A stretch of 64,000 nt of DNA from Anthonomus grandis grandis (Eukaryota; Arthropoda; Insecta; Coleoptera; Curculionidae), in contig NC_065564.1 of NCBI RefSeq assembly GCF_022605725.1, positions 12,440,698 to 12,504,697 on the forward strand, given 5' to 3'. Of this stretch, positions 33,050-44,899 are shown one piece after another (within the stretch, counting starts at the first letter, position 1; every line of letters starts with the position of its first letter). The position numbers and the translations under genes were made by a program. The notes under the pieces are model-generated. The model ran no database searches. It worked only from the letters and a program-made list of their open reading frames with translations, and was not told where the DNA came from.

Positions 33050-36000
33050 GAAACCAAAAATTTGTATCTCGGTTAGTGAAAGAGCTACGACTTTGGGAAT
33101 AGTCTCGTTGAATTCAGAACGTCAAAACTAAGACAAAAACCGGTGGATTTTTAAAGCTAGTACTTATAGAAGCCGAGATACAGACTTCCAAACTTTGGGT
33201 TTTTGGTGCACATATATGGAAACCAAAAATTTGTATCTCGGTTAGTAAAAGAGCTACGACTTTGGAAGTAGTCTCGTTGGATTCAGAACGTTGAAACTAA
33301 GACAAAACCGTTGGATTTTTAAAGCTAGTACTTATAGAAGCCGAGATACAGACTTCCAAACTTTGGGTTTTTGGTGCACATATATGGAAACCAAAAATTT
33401 GTATCTCGGTTAGTGAAAGAGCTACGACTTTGGGAATAGTCTCGTTGAATTCAGAACGTCAAAACTAAGACAAAAACCGGTGGATTTTTAAAGCTAGTAC
33501 TTATAGAAGCCGAGATACAGACTTCCAAACTTTGGGTTTTTGGTGCACATATATGGAAACCAAAAATTTGTATCTCGGTTAGTGAAAGAGCTACGACTTT
33601 GGAAATAGTCTCGTTGGATTTAGAGCGACAAAACTAAGACAAAGCCGTTGGATTTTTAAAGCTAGTACTCATAGAAGCCGAGATGTCAACTTCCAAACTT
33701 TTGGTTTTTGGTGCACATATATGGAAACCAAAAATTTGTATCTCGGTTAGTAAAAGAGCTACGACTTTGGGAGTAGTCTCGTTGGATTCAAAACGTCGAA
33801 ACTAAGACAAAACCGTTGGATTTTTAAAGCTAGTACTTATAGAAGCCGAGATACAGACTTCCAAACTTTGGGTTTTTGGTGCACATATATGGAAACCAAA
33901 AATTTGTATCTCGGTTAGTAAAAGAGCTACGACTTTGGGAGTAGTCTCGTTGGATTCAGAACGTCAAAACTAAGACAAAACCGTTGGACTTTTAAAGCTA
34001 GTACTTATAGAAGCCGAGATACAGACTTCCAAACTTTGGGTTTTTGGTGCACATATATGGAAACCAAAAATTTGTATCTCGGTTAGTAAAAGAGCTACGA
34101 CTTTATGAATAGTCTCGTTGGATTCAAAACGTCGAAACTAAGACAAAACCGTTGGATTTTTAAAGCTAGTACTTATAGAAGCCGAGATACAGACTTCCAA
34201 ACTTTGGGTTTTTGGTGCACATATATGGAAACCAAAAATTTGTATCTCGGTTAGTAAAAGAGCTACAAATTTGGGAATAGTCTCGTTGGATTCAGAAAGT
34301 CGAAACTAAGACAGAACCGTTGGATTTTTAAAGCTAGTACTTATAGAAGCCGAGATGTCAACTTCCAAACTTTTGGTTTTTGGTGCACATATATGGAAAC
34401 CAAAAATTTGTATCTCGGTTAGTAAAAGAGCTACGACTTTGGAAGTAGTCTCGTTGGATTCAGAACGTTGAAACTAAGACAAAACCGTTGGATTTTTAAA
34501 GCTAGTACTTATAGAAGCCGAGATACAGACTTCCAAACTTTGGGTTTTTGGTGCACATATATGGAAACCAAAAATTTGTATCTCGGTTAGTGAAAGAGCT
34601 ACGACTTTGGGAATAGTCTCGTTGAATTCAGAACGTCAAAACTAAGACAAAAACCGGTGGATTTTTAAAGCTAGTACTTATAGAAGCCGAGATACAGACT
34701 TCCAAACTTTGGGTTTTTGGTGCACATATATGGAAACCAAAAATTTGTATCTCGGTTAGTAAAAGAGCTACGACTTTGGAAGTAGTCTCGTTGGATTCAG
34801 AACGTTGAAACTAAGACAAAACCGTTGGATTTTTAAAGCTAGTACTTATAGAAGCCGAGATACAGACTTCCAAACTTTGGGTTTTTGGTGCACATATATG
34901 GAAACCAAAAATTTGTATCTCGGTTAGTAAAAGAGCTACGGCTTTGGGAATAGTCTCGTTGGATTCAGAACGTCGAAACTGAGACAAAACCGTTGGATTT
35001 TTAAAGCTAGTACTTATAGAAGCCGAGATGTCAACTTCCAAACTTTTGGTTTTTGGTGCACATATATGGAAACCAAAAATTTGTATCTCGGTTAGTGAAA
35101 GAGCTACGACTTTGGGAATAGTCTCGTTGAATTCAGAACGTCAAAACTAAGACAAAAACCGGTGGATTTTTAAAGCTAGTACTTATAGAAGCCGAGATAC
35201 AGACTTCCAAACTTTGGGTTTTTGGTGCACATATATGGAAACCAAAAATTTGTATCTCGGTTAGTAAAAGAGCTACGACTTTGGAAGTAGTCTCGTTGGA
35301 TTCAGAACGTTGAAACTAAGACAAAACCGTTGGATTTTTAAAGCTAGTACTTATAGAAGCCGAGATACAGACTTCCAAACTTTGGGTTTTTGGTGCACAT
35401 ATATGGAAACCAAAAATTTGTATCTCGGTTAGTGAAAGAGCTACGACTTTGGGAATAGTCTCGTTGAATTCAGAACGTCAAAACTAAGACAAAAACCGGT
35501 GGATTTTTAAAGCTAGTACTTATAGAAGCCGAGATACAGACTTCCAAACTTTGGGTTTTTGGTGCACATATATGGAAACCAAAAATTTGTATCTCGGTTA
35601 GTGAAAGAGCTACGACTTTGGAAATAGTCTCGTTGGATTTAGAGCGACAAAACTAAGACAAAGCCGTTGGATTTTTAAAGCTAGTACTCATAGAAGCCGA
35701 GATGTCAACTTCCAAACTTTTGGTTTTTGGTGCACATATATGGAAACCAAAAATTTGTATCTCGGTTAGTAAAAGAGCTACGACTTTGGGAGTAGTCTCG
35801 TTGGATTCAAAACGTCGAAACTAAGACAAAACCGTTGGATTTTTAAAGCTAGTACTTATAGAAGCCGAGATACAGACTTCCAAACTTTGGGTTTTTGGTG
35901 CACATATATGGAAACCAAAAATTTGTATCTCGGTTAGTAAAAGAGCTACGACTTTGGGAGTAGTCTCGTTGGATTCAGAACGTCAAAACTAAGACAAAAC

Positions 36001-37150
36001 CGTTGGACTTTTAAAGCTAGTACTTATAGAAGCCGAGATACAGACTTCCAAACTTTGGGTTTTTGGTGCACATATATGGAAACCAAAAATTTGTATCTCG
36101 GTTAGTAAAAGAGCTACGACTTTATGAATAGTCTCGTTGGATTCAAAACGTCGAAACTAAGACAAAACCGTTGGATTTTTAAAGCTAGTACTTATAGAAG
36201 CCGAGATACAGACTTCCAAACTTTGGGTTTTTGGTGCACATATATGGAAACCAAAAATTTGTATCTCGGTTAGTAAAAGAGCTACAAATTTGGGAATAGT
36301 CTCGTTGGATTCAGAAAGTCGAAACTAAGACAGAACCGTTGGATTTTTAAAGCTAGTACTTATAGAAGCCGAGATGTCAACTTCCAAACTTTTGGTTTTT
36401 GGTGCACATATATGGAAACCAAAAATTTGTATCTCGGTTAGTAAAAGAGCTACGACTTTGGAAGTAGTCTCGTTGGATTCAGAACGTTGAAACTAAGACA
36501 AAACCGTTGGATTTTTAAAGCTAGTACTTATAGAAGCCGAGATACAGACTTCCAAACTTTGGGTTTTTGGTGCACATATATGGAAACCAAAAATTTGTAT
36601 CTCGGTTAGTGAAAGAGCTACGACTTTGGGAATAGTCTCGTTGAATTCAGAACGTCAAAACTAAGACAAAAACCGGTGGATTTTTAAAGCTAGTACTTAT
36701 AGAAGCCGAGATACAGACTTCCAAACTTTGGGTTTTTGGTGCACATATATGGAAACCAAAAATTTGTATCTCGGTTAGTAAAAGAGCTACGACTTTGGAA
36801 GTAGTCTCGTTGGATTCAGAACGTTGAAACTAAGACAAAACCGTTGGATTTTTAAAGCTAGTACTTATAGAAGCCGAGATACAGACTTCCAAACTTTGGG
36901 TTTTTGGTGCACATATATGGAAACCAAAAATTTGTATCTCGGTTAGTAAAAGAGCTACGGCTTTGGGAATAGTCTCGTTGGATTCAGAACGTCGAAACTG
37001 AGACAAAACCGTTGGATTTTTAAAGCTAGTACTTATAGAAGCCGAGATGTCAACTTCCAAACTTTTGGTTTTTGGTGCACATATATGGAAACCAAAAATT
37101 TGTATCTCGGTTAGTGAAAGAGCTACGACTTTGGGAATAGTCTCGTTGGA
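33050..37150 (+). repeat. 2,019-bp 12-mer higher-order repeat, two tandem copies
   Basis: Diagnostic variants recur at an offset of 2,019 bp (12 monomers plus 3 bases). CCGGTGG occurs at 33140, 33477 and 34654 and again at 35159, 35496 and 36673. GGAAATAG with GATTTAGAGCGAC occurs at 33601 and 35620, CTACAAATTTGGG near 34265 and 36284, and GCTACGGCTTTGGG near 34938 and 36957. The two units are essentially adjacent, so this is a genuine tandem higher-order repeat with unit boundary near 35.1 kb. Confidence 0.85.
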
Positions 37151-37799
37151 TTTAGAGCGACAAAACTAAGACAAAGCCGTTGGATTTTTAAAGCTAGTAC
37201 TCATAGAAGCCGAGATGTCAACTTCCAAACTTTTGGTTTTTGGTGCACATATATGGAAACCAAAAATTTGTATCTCGGTTAGTGAAAGAGCTACGACTTT
37301 GGGAATAGTCTCGTTGGATTTAGAGCGACAAAACTAAGACAAAGCCGTTGGATTTTTAAAGCTAGTACTTATAGAAGCCGAGATACAGACTTCCAAACTT
37401 TTGGTTTTTGGTGCACATATATGGAAACCAAAAATTTGTATCTCGGTTAGTGAAAGAGCTACGACTTTGAGAATAGTCTCGTTGGATTCAGAACGTTGAA
37501 ACTAAGACAAAACCATTGGATTTTTAAAGCTAGTACTTATAGAAGCCGAGATACAGACTTCCAAACTTTTGGTTTTTGGTGCACATATATGGAAACCAAA
37601 AATTTGTATCTCGGTTAGTAAAAGAGCTACAAATTTGGGAATAGTCTCGTTGGATTCAGAAAGTCGAAACTAAGACAGAACCGTTGGATTTTTAAAGCTA
37701 GTACTTATAGAAGCCGAGATGTCAACTTCCAAACTTTTGGTTTTTGGTGCACATATATGGAAACCAAAAATTTGTATCTCGGTTAGTAAAAGAGCTACG

Positions 37800-39120
37800 A
37801 CTTTAAGAGTTGTCTCGTTGGATTCAGAACGTCGAAACTAAGACAAAACCGTTGGATTTTTAAAGCTAGTACTTATAGAAGCCGAGATACAGACTTCCAA
37901 ACTTTGGGTTTTTGGTGCACATATATGGAAACCAAAAATTTGTATCTCGGTTAGTAAAAGAGCTACGACTTTGGGAGTAGTCTCGTTGGATTCAGAACGT
38001 CGAAACTAAGACAACACCGTTGGATTTTTAAAGCTAGTACTTATAGAAGCCGAGATACAGACTTCCAAACTTTGGGTTTTTGGTGCACATATATGGAAAC
38101 CAAAAATTTGTATCTCGTTTAGTAACTGAGCTACGACTTTGGGAGTAGTCTCGTTGGATTCAGAACGTCGAAACTAAGACAAAACCGTTGGATTTTTAAA
38201 GCTAGTACTTATAGAAGCCGAGATACAGACTTCCAAACTTTGGGTTTTTGGTGCACATATATGGAAACCAAAAATTTGTATCTCGGTTAGTAAAAGAGCT
38301 ACGACTTTATGAATAGTCTCGTTGGATTCAAAACGTCGAAACTAAGACAAAACCGTTGGATTTTTAAAGCTAGTACTTATAGAAGCCGAGATACAGACTT
38401 CCAAACTTTGGGTTTTTGGTGCACATATATGGAAACCAAAAATTTGTATCTCGGTTAGTAAAAGAGCTACGACTTTGGGAGTAGTCTCGTTGGATTCAGA
38501 ACGTCAAAACTAAGACAAAACCGTTGGACTTTTAAAGCTAGTACTTATAGAAGCCGAGATACAGACTTCCAAACTTTGGGTTTTTGGTGCACATATATGG
38601 AAACCAAAAATTTGTATCTCGGTTAGTAAAAGAGCTACGACTTTAAGAGTTGTCTCGTTGGATTCAGAACGTCGAAACTAAGACAAAACCGTTGGATTTT
38701 TAAAGCTAGTACTTATAGAAGCCGAGATGTCAACCTCCAAACTTTTGGTTTTTGGTGCACATATATGGAAACCAAAAATTTGTATCTCGGTTAGTGAAAG
38801 AGCTACGACTTTGGGAATAGTCTCGTTGGATTTAGAGCGACAAAACTAAGACAAAGCCGTTGGATTTTTAAAGCTAGTACTCATAGAAGCCGAGATGTCA
38901 ACTTCCAAACTTTTGGTTTTTGGTGCACATATATGGAAACCAAAAATTTGTATCTCGGTTAGTAACAGAGCTACGACTTTGGGAGTAGTCTCGTTGGATT
39001 CAGAACGTCAAAACTAAGACAAAACCGTTGGACTTTTAAAGCTAGTACTTATAGAAGCCGAGATACAGACTTCCAAACTTTGGGTTTTTGGTGCACATAT
39101 ATGGAAACCAAAAATTTGTA
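37800..39120 (+). repeat. 1.3-kb block, duplicated at 41665-42985
   Basis: The offset is 3,865 bp (23 monomers plus 1). Shared markers in order are TAAGAGTTGTC (37804 and 41669), GACAACACCG, ATCTCGTTTAGTAACTGAG, GGACTTTTAAAG, a second TAAGAGTTGTC, and GTTAGTAACAGAG (38963 and 42828). The copies diverge after about 39130 and 42995. Confidence 0.75.
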
Positions 39121-39639
39121 TCTCGGTTAGTAAAAGAGCTACGACTTTATGAATAGTCTCGTTGGATTCAAAACGTCGAAACTAAGACAAAACCGTTGGA
39201 TTTTTAAAGCTAGTACTTATAGAAGCCGAGATACAGACTTCCAAACTTTGGGTTTTTGGTGCACATATATGGAAACCAAAAATTTGTATCTCGGTTAGTA
39301 AAAGAGCTACGACTTTATGAATAGTCTCGTTGGATTCAAAACGTCGAAACTAAGACAAAACCGTTGGATTTTTAAAGCTAGTACTTATAGAAGCCGAGAT
39401 ACAGACTTCCAAACTTTGGGTTTTTGGTGCACATATATGGAAACCAAAAATTTGTATCTCGGTTAGTAAAAGAGCTACGACTTTAAGAGTTGTCTCGTTG
39501 GATTCAGAACGTCGAAACTAAGACAAAACCGTTGGATTTTTAAAGCTAGTACTTATAGAAGCCGAGATACAGACTTCCAAACTTTGGGTTTTTGGTGCAC
39601 ATATATGGAAACCAAAAATTTGTATCTCGGTTAGTGAAA

Positions 39640-41630
39640 GAGCTACGACTTTGGAAATAGTCTCGTTGGATTTAGAGCGACAAAACTAAGACAAAGCCGT
39701 TGGATTTTTAAAGCTAGTACTCATAGAAGCCGAGATGTCAACTTCCAAACTTTTGGTTTTTGGTGCACATATATGGAAACCAAAAATTTGTATCTCGGTT
39801 AGTAAAAGAGCTACGACTTTGGGAGTAGTCTCGTTGGATTCAAAACGTCGAAACTAAGACGAAACCGTTGGATTTTTAAAGCTAGTACTTATAGAAGCCG
39901 AGATACAGACTTCCAAACTTTGGGTTTTTGGTGCACATATATGGAAACCAAAAATTTGTATCTCGGTTAGTAAAAGAGCTACGACTTTGGGAGTAGTCTC
40001 GTTGGATTCAGAACGTCAAAACTAAGACAAAACCGTTGGACTTTTAAAGCTAGTACTTATAGAAGCCGAGATACAGACTTCCAAACTTTGGGTTTTTGGT
40101 GCACATATATGGAAACCAAAAATTTGTATCTCGGTTAGTAAAAGAGCTACGACTTTATGAATAGTCTCGTTGGATTCAAAACGTCGAAACTAAGACAAAA
40201 CCGTTGGATTTTTAAAGCTAGTACTTATAGAAGCCGAGATACAGACTTCCAAACTTTGGGTTTTTGGTGCACATATATGGAAACCAAAAATTTGTATCTC
40301 GGTTAGTAAAAGAGCTACAAATTTGGGAATAGTCTCGTTGGATTCAGAAAGTCGAAACTAAGACAGAACCGTTGGATTTTTAAAGCTAGTACTTATAGAA
40401 GCCGAGATGTCAACTTCCAAACTTTTGGTTTTTGGTGCACATATATGGAAACCAAAAATTTGTATCTCGGTTAGTAAAAGAGCTACGACTTTGGAAGTAG
40501 TCTCGTTGGATTCAGAACGTTGAAACTAAGACAAAACCGTTGGATTTTTAAAGCTAGTACTTATAGAAGCCGAGATACAGACTTCCAAACTTTGGGTTTT
40601 TGGTGCACATATATGGAAACCAAAAATTTGTATCTCGGTTAGTGAAAGAGCTACGACTTTGGGAATAGTCTCGTTGAATTCAGAACGTCAAAACTAAGAC
40701 AAAAACCGGTGGATTTTTAAAGCTAGTACTTATAGAAGCCGAGATACAGACTTCCAAACTTTGGGTTTTTGGTGCACATATATGGAAACCAAAAATTTGT
40801 ATCTCGGTTAGTAAAAGAGCTACGACTTTGGAAGTAGTCTCGTTGGATTCAGAACGTTGAAACTAAGACAAAACCGTTGGATTTTTAAAGCTAGTACTTA
40901 TAGAAGCCGAGATACAGACTTCCAAACTTTGGGTTTTTGGTGCACATATATGGAAACCAAAAATTTGTATCTCGGTTAGTAAAAGAGCTACGGCTTTGGG
41001 AATAGTCTCGTTGGATTCAGAACGTCGAAACTGAGACAAAACCGTTGGATTTTTAAAGCTAGTACTTATAGAAGCCGAGATGTCAACTTCCAAACTTTTG
41101 GTTTTTGGTGCACATATATGGAAACCAAAAATTTGTATCTCGGTTAGTGAAAGAGCTACGACTTTGGGAATAGTCTCGTTGGATTTAGAGCGACAAAACT
41201 AAGACAAAGCCGTTGGATTTTTAAAGCTAGTACTCATAGAAGCCGAGATGTCAACTTCCAAACTTTTGGTTTTTGGTGCACATATATGGAAACCAAAAAT
41301 TTGTATCTCGGTTAGTGAAAGAGCTACGACTTTGGGAATAGTCTCGTTGGATTTAGAGCGACAAAACTAAGACAAAGCCGTTGGATTTTTAAAGCTAGTA
41401 CTTATAGAAGCCGAGATACAGACTTCCAAACTTTTGGTTTTTGGTGCACATATATGGAAACCAAAAATTTGTATCTCGGTTAGTGAAAGAGCTACGACTT
41501 TGAGAATAGTCTCGTTGGATTCAGAACGTTGAAACTAAGACAAAACCATTGGATTTTTAAAGCTAGTACTTATAGAAGCCGAGATACAGACTTCCAAACT
41601 TTGGGTTTTTGGTGCACATATATGGAAACC
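39640..41630 (+). repeat. Third copy of the 12-mer block
   Basis: It matches 35607-37597 at an offset of 4,033 bp (24 monomers plus 1). Shared markers are GGAAATAG with GATTTAGAGCGAC (35620 and 39653), ACAAATTTGGG (36284 and 40317), CCGGTGG (36673 and 40706) and CTACGGCTTTGGG (36957 and 40990). It carries a few private changes, for example GACGAAACCG near 39859. Confidence 0.8.
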
Positions 41631-43862
41631 AAAAATTTGTATCTCGGTTAGTAAAAGAGCTACGACTTTAAGAGTTGTCTCGTTGGATTCAGAACGTCGA
41701 AACTAAGACAAAACCGTTGGATTTTTAAAGCTAGTACTTATAGAAGCCGAGATACAGACTTCCAAACTTTGGGTTTTTGGTGCACATATATGGAAACCAA
41801 AAATTTGTATCTCGGTTAGTAAAAGAGCTACGACTTTGGGAGTAGTCTCGTTGGATTCAGAACGTCGAAACTAAGACAACACCGTTGGATTTTTAAAGCT
41901 AGTACTTATAGAAGCCGAGATACAGACTTCCAAACTTTGGGTTTTTGGTGCACATATATGGAAACCAAAAATTTGTATCTCGTTTAGTAACTGAGCTACG
42001 ACTTTGGGAGTAGTCTCGTTGGATTCAGAACGTCGAAACTAAGACAAAACCGTTGGATTTTTAAAGCTAGTACTTATAGAAGCCGAGATACAGACTTCCA
42101 AACTTTGGGTTTTTGGTGCACATATATGGAAACCAAAAATTTGTATCTCGGTTAGTAAAAGAGCTACGACTTTACGAATAGTCTCGTTGGATTCAAAACG
42201 TCGAAACTAAGACAAAACCGTTGGATTTTTAAAGCTAGTACTTATAGAAGCCGAGATACAGACTTCCAAACTTTGGGTTTTTGGTGCACATATATGGAAA
42301 CCAAAAATTTGTATCTCGGTTAGTAAAAGAGCTACGACTTTGGGAGTAGTCTCGTTGGATTCAGAACGTCAAAACTAAGACAAAACCGTTGGACTTTTAA
42401 AGCTAGTACTTATAGAAGCCGAGATACAGACTTCCAAACTTTGGGTTTTTGGTGCACATATATGGAAACCAAAAATTTGTATCTCGGTTAGTAAAAGAGC
42501 TACGACTTTAAGAGTTGTCTCGTTGGATTCAGAACGTCGAAACTAAGACAAAACCGTTGGATTTTTAAAGCTAGTACTTATAGAAGCCGAGATGTCAACT
42601 TCCAAACTTTTGGTTTTTGGTGCACATATATGGAAACCAAAAATTTGTATCTCGGTTAGTGAAAGAGCTACGACTTTGGGAATAGTCTCGTTGGATTTAG
42701 AGCGACAAAACTAAGACAAAGCCGTTGGATTTTTAAAGCTAGTACTCATAGAAGCCGAGATGTCAACTTCCAAACTTTTGGTTTTTGGTGCACATATATG
42801 GAAACCAAAAATTTGTATCTCGGTTAGTAACAGAGCTACGACTTTGGGAGTAGTCTCGTTGGATTCAGAACGTCAAAACTAAGACAAAACCGTTGGACTT
42901 TTAAAGCTAGTACTTATAGAAGCCGAGATACAGACTTCCAAACTTTGGGTTTTTGGTGCACATATATGGAAACCAAAAATTTGTATCTCGGTTAGTAAAA
43001 GAGCTACAAATTTGGGAATAGTCTCGTTGGATTCAGAAAGTCGAAACTAAGACAGAACCGTTGGATTTTTAAAGCTAGTACTTATAGAAGCCGAGATGTC
43101 AACTTCCAAACTTTTGGTTTTTGGTGCACATATATGGAAACCAAAAATTTGTATCTCGGTTAGTAAAAGAGCTACGACTTTGGGAGTAGTCTCGTTGGAT
43201 TCAGAACGTTGAAACTAAGACAAAACCGTTGGATTTTTAAAGCTAGTACTTATAGAAGCCGAGATACAGACTTCCAAACTTTGGGTTTTTGGTGCACATA
43301 TATGGAAACCAAAAATTTGTATCTCGGTTAGTGAAAGAGCTACGACTTTGGGAATAGTCTCGTTGAATTCAGAACGTCAAAACTAAGACAAAAACCGGTG
43401 GATTTTTTAAGCTAGTACTTATAGAAGCCGAGATACAGACTTCCAAACTTTGGGTTTTTGGTGCACATATATGGAAACCAAAAATTTGTATCTCGTTTAG
43501 TAACTGAGCTACGACTTTGGAAGTAGTCTCGTTGGATTCAGAACGTCGAAACTAAGACAAAACCGTTGGATTTTTAAAGCTAGTACTTTTAGAAGCCGAG
43601 ATACAGACTTCCAAACTTTGGGTTTTTGGTGCACATATATGGAAACCAAAAATTTGTATCTCGGTTAGTAAAAGAGCTACGACTTTGGGAATAGTCTCGT
43701 TGGATTCAGAACGTCGAAACTAAGACAAAACCGTTGGATTTTTAAAGCTAGTACTTATAAAAGCCGAGATACAAACTTCCAAACTTTGGGTTTTTGGTGC
43801 ACATATATGGAAACCAAAAATTTGTATCTCGGTTAGTGAAAGAGCTACGACTTTGGAAATAG

Positions 43863-43880
43863 TTTCGTTGGATTTAGAAC
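43863..43880 (+). other. Example of partial CENP-B-box-like string in a monomer
   Basis: The string TTTCGTTGGATTTAGAAC begins with nine to ten bases identical to the start of the mammalian CENP-B box (YTTCGTTGGAARCGGGA), but the CGGG half is not matched. Most monomers have TCTCGTTGGA instead, and a minority (for example near 8910, 10593, 45711, 48399) have TTTCGTTGGA. The resemblance is partial and may be chance. Confidence 0.2.
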
Positions 43881-44899
43881 GTCGAAGCTAAGACAAAACC
43901 GTTGGATTTTTAAAGCTACTACTTATAGAAGCCGAGATGTCAACTTCCAAACTTTTGGTTTTTGGTGCACATATATGGAAACCAAAAATTTGTATCTCGG
44001 TTAGTAAAAGAGCTACGACTTTGGGAATAGTCTCGTTGGATTCAGAACGTCAAAACTAAGACAAAACCGTTGGATTTTTAAAGCTACTACTTATAGAAGC
44101 CGAGATACAGACTTCCAAACTTTGGGTTTTTGGTGCACATATATGGAAACCAAAAATTTGTATCTCGGTTAGTAAAACAGCTAGAACTTTAAGAATAGTC
44201 TCGTTGGATTTGGGGCGACAAAACTAAGACAAAGCCGTTGAATTTTTAAAGCTAGTACTTATAGAAGCCGAGATACAGACTTCCAAACTTTGGGTTTTTG
44301 GTGCACATATATGGAAACCAAAAATTTGTATCTCGGTTAGTAAAAAAGCAACGACTTTGGGAGTAGTCTCGTTGGATTCAGAACGTCGAAACTAAGACAA
44401 AACCGTTGGATTTTTAAAGCTAGTACATATAGAAGCCGAGATACAGACTTCCAAACTTTGGGTTTTTGGTGCACATATATAGAAACCAAAAATCTGTATC
44501 TCGGTTAGTAAAAGAGCTACGACTTTGGGAATAGTCTCGTTGGATTCAGAACGTCAAAACTAAGACAAAACCGTTGGATTTTTAAAGCTACTACTTATAG
44601 AAGCCGAGATACAGACTTCCAAACTTTAAGTTTTTGGTGCACATATATGGAAACCAAAAATTTGTATCTCGGTTAGTAAAAGAGCAACGACTTTGGGAGT
44701 AGTCTCGTTGGATTCAGAACGTCGAAACTAAGACAAAACCGTTGGATTTTTTAAGCTAGTACTTATAGAAGCCGAGATGTCAACTTCCAAACTTTTGGTT
44801 TTTGGTGCACATATATGGAAACCAAAAATTTGTATCTCGGTTAGTAAAAAAGCAACGACTTTGGGAGTAGTCTCGTTGGATTCAGAACGTCGAAACTAA

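Noticed and set aside
26071..41093. Repeated 76-codon reverse-strand open frames in the satellite (for example 26071-26301, 30103-30333, 40863-41093)
   Set aside because: They span 1.4 monomers and are open only because 168 is a multiple of three and one reverse TAG (in CTAAGAC) is mutated to GTAAGAC or CTGAGAC. Their start and stop positions repeat with the monomer, and there is no independent coding evidence.
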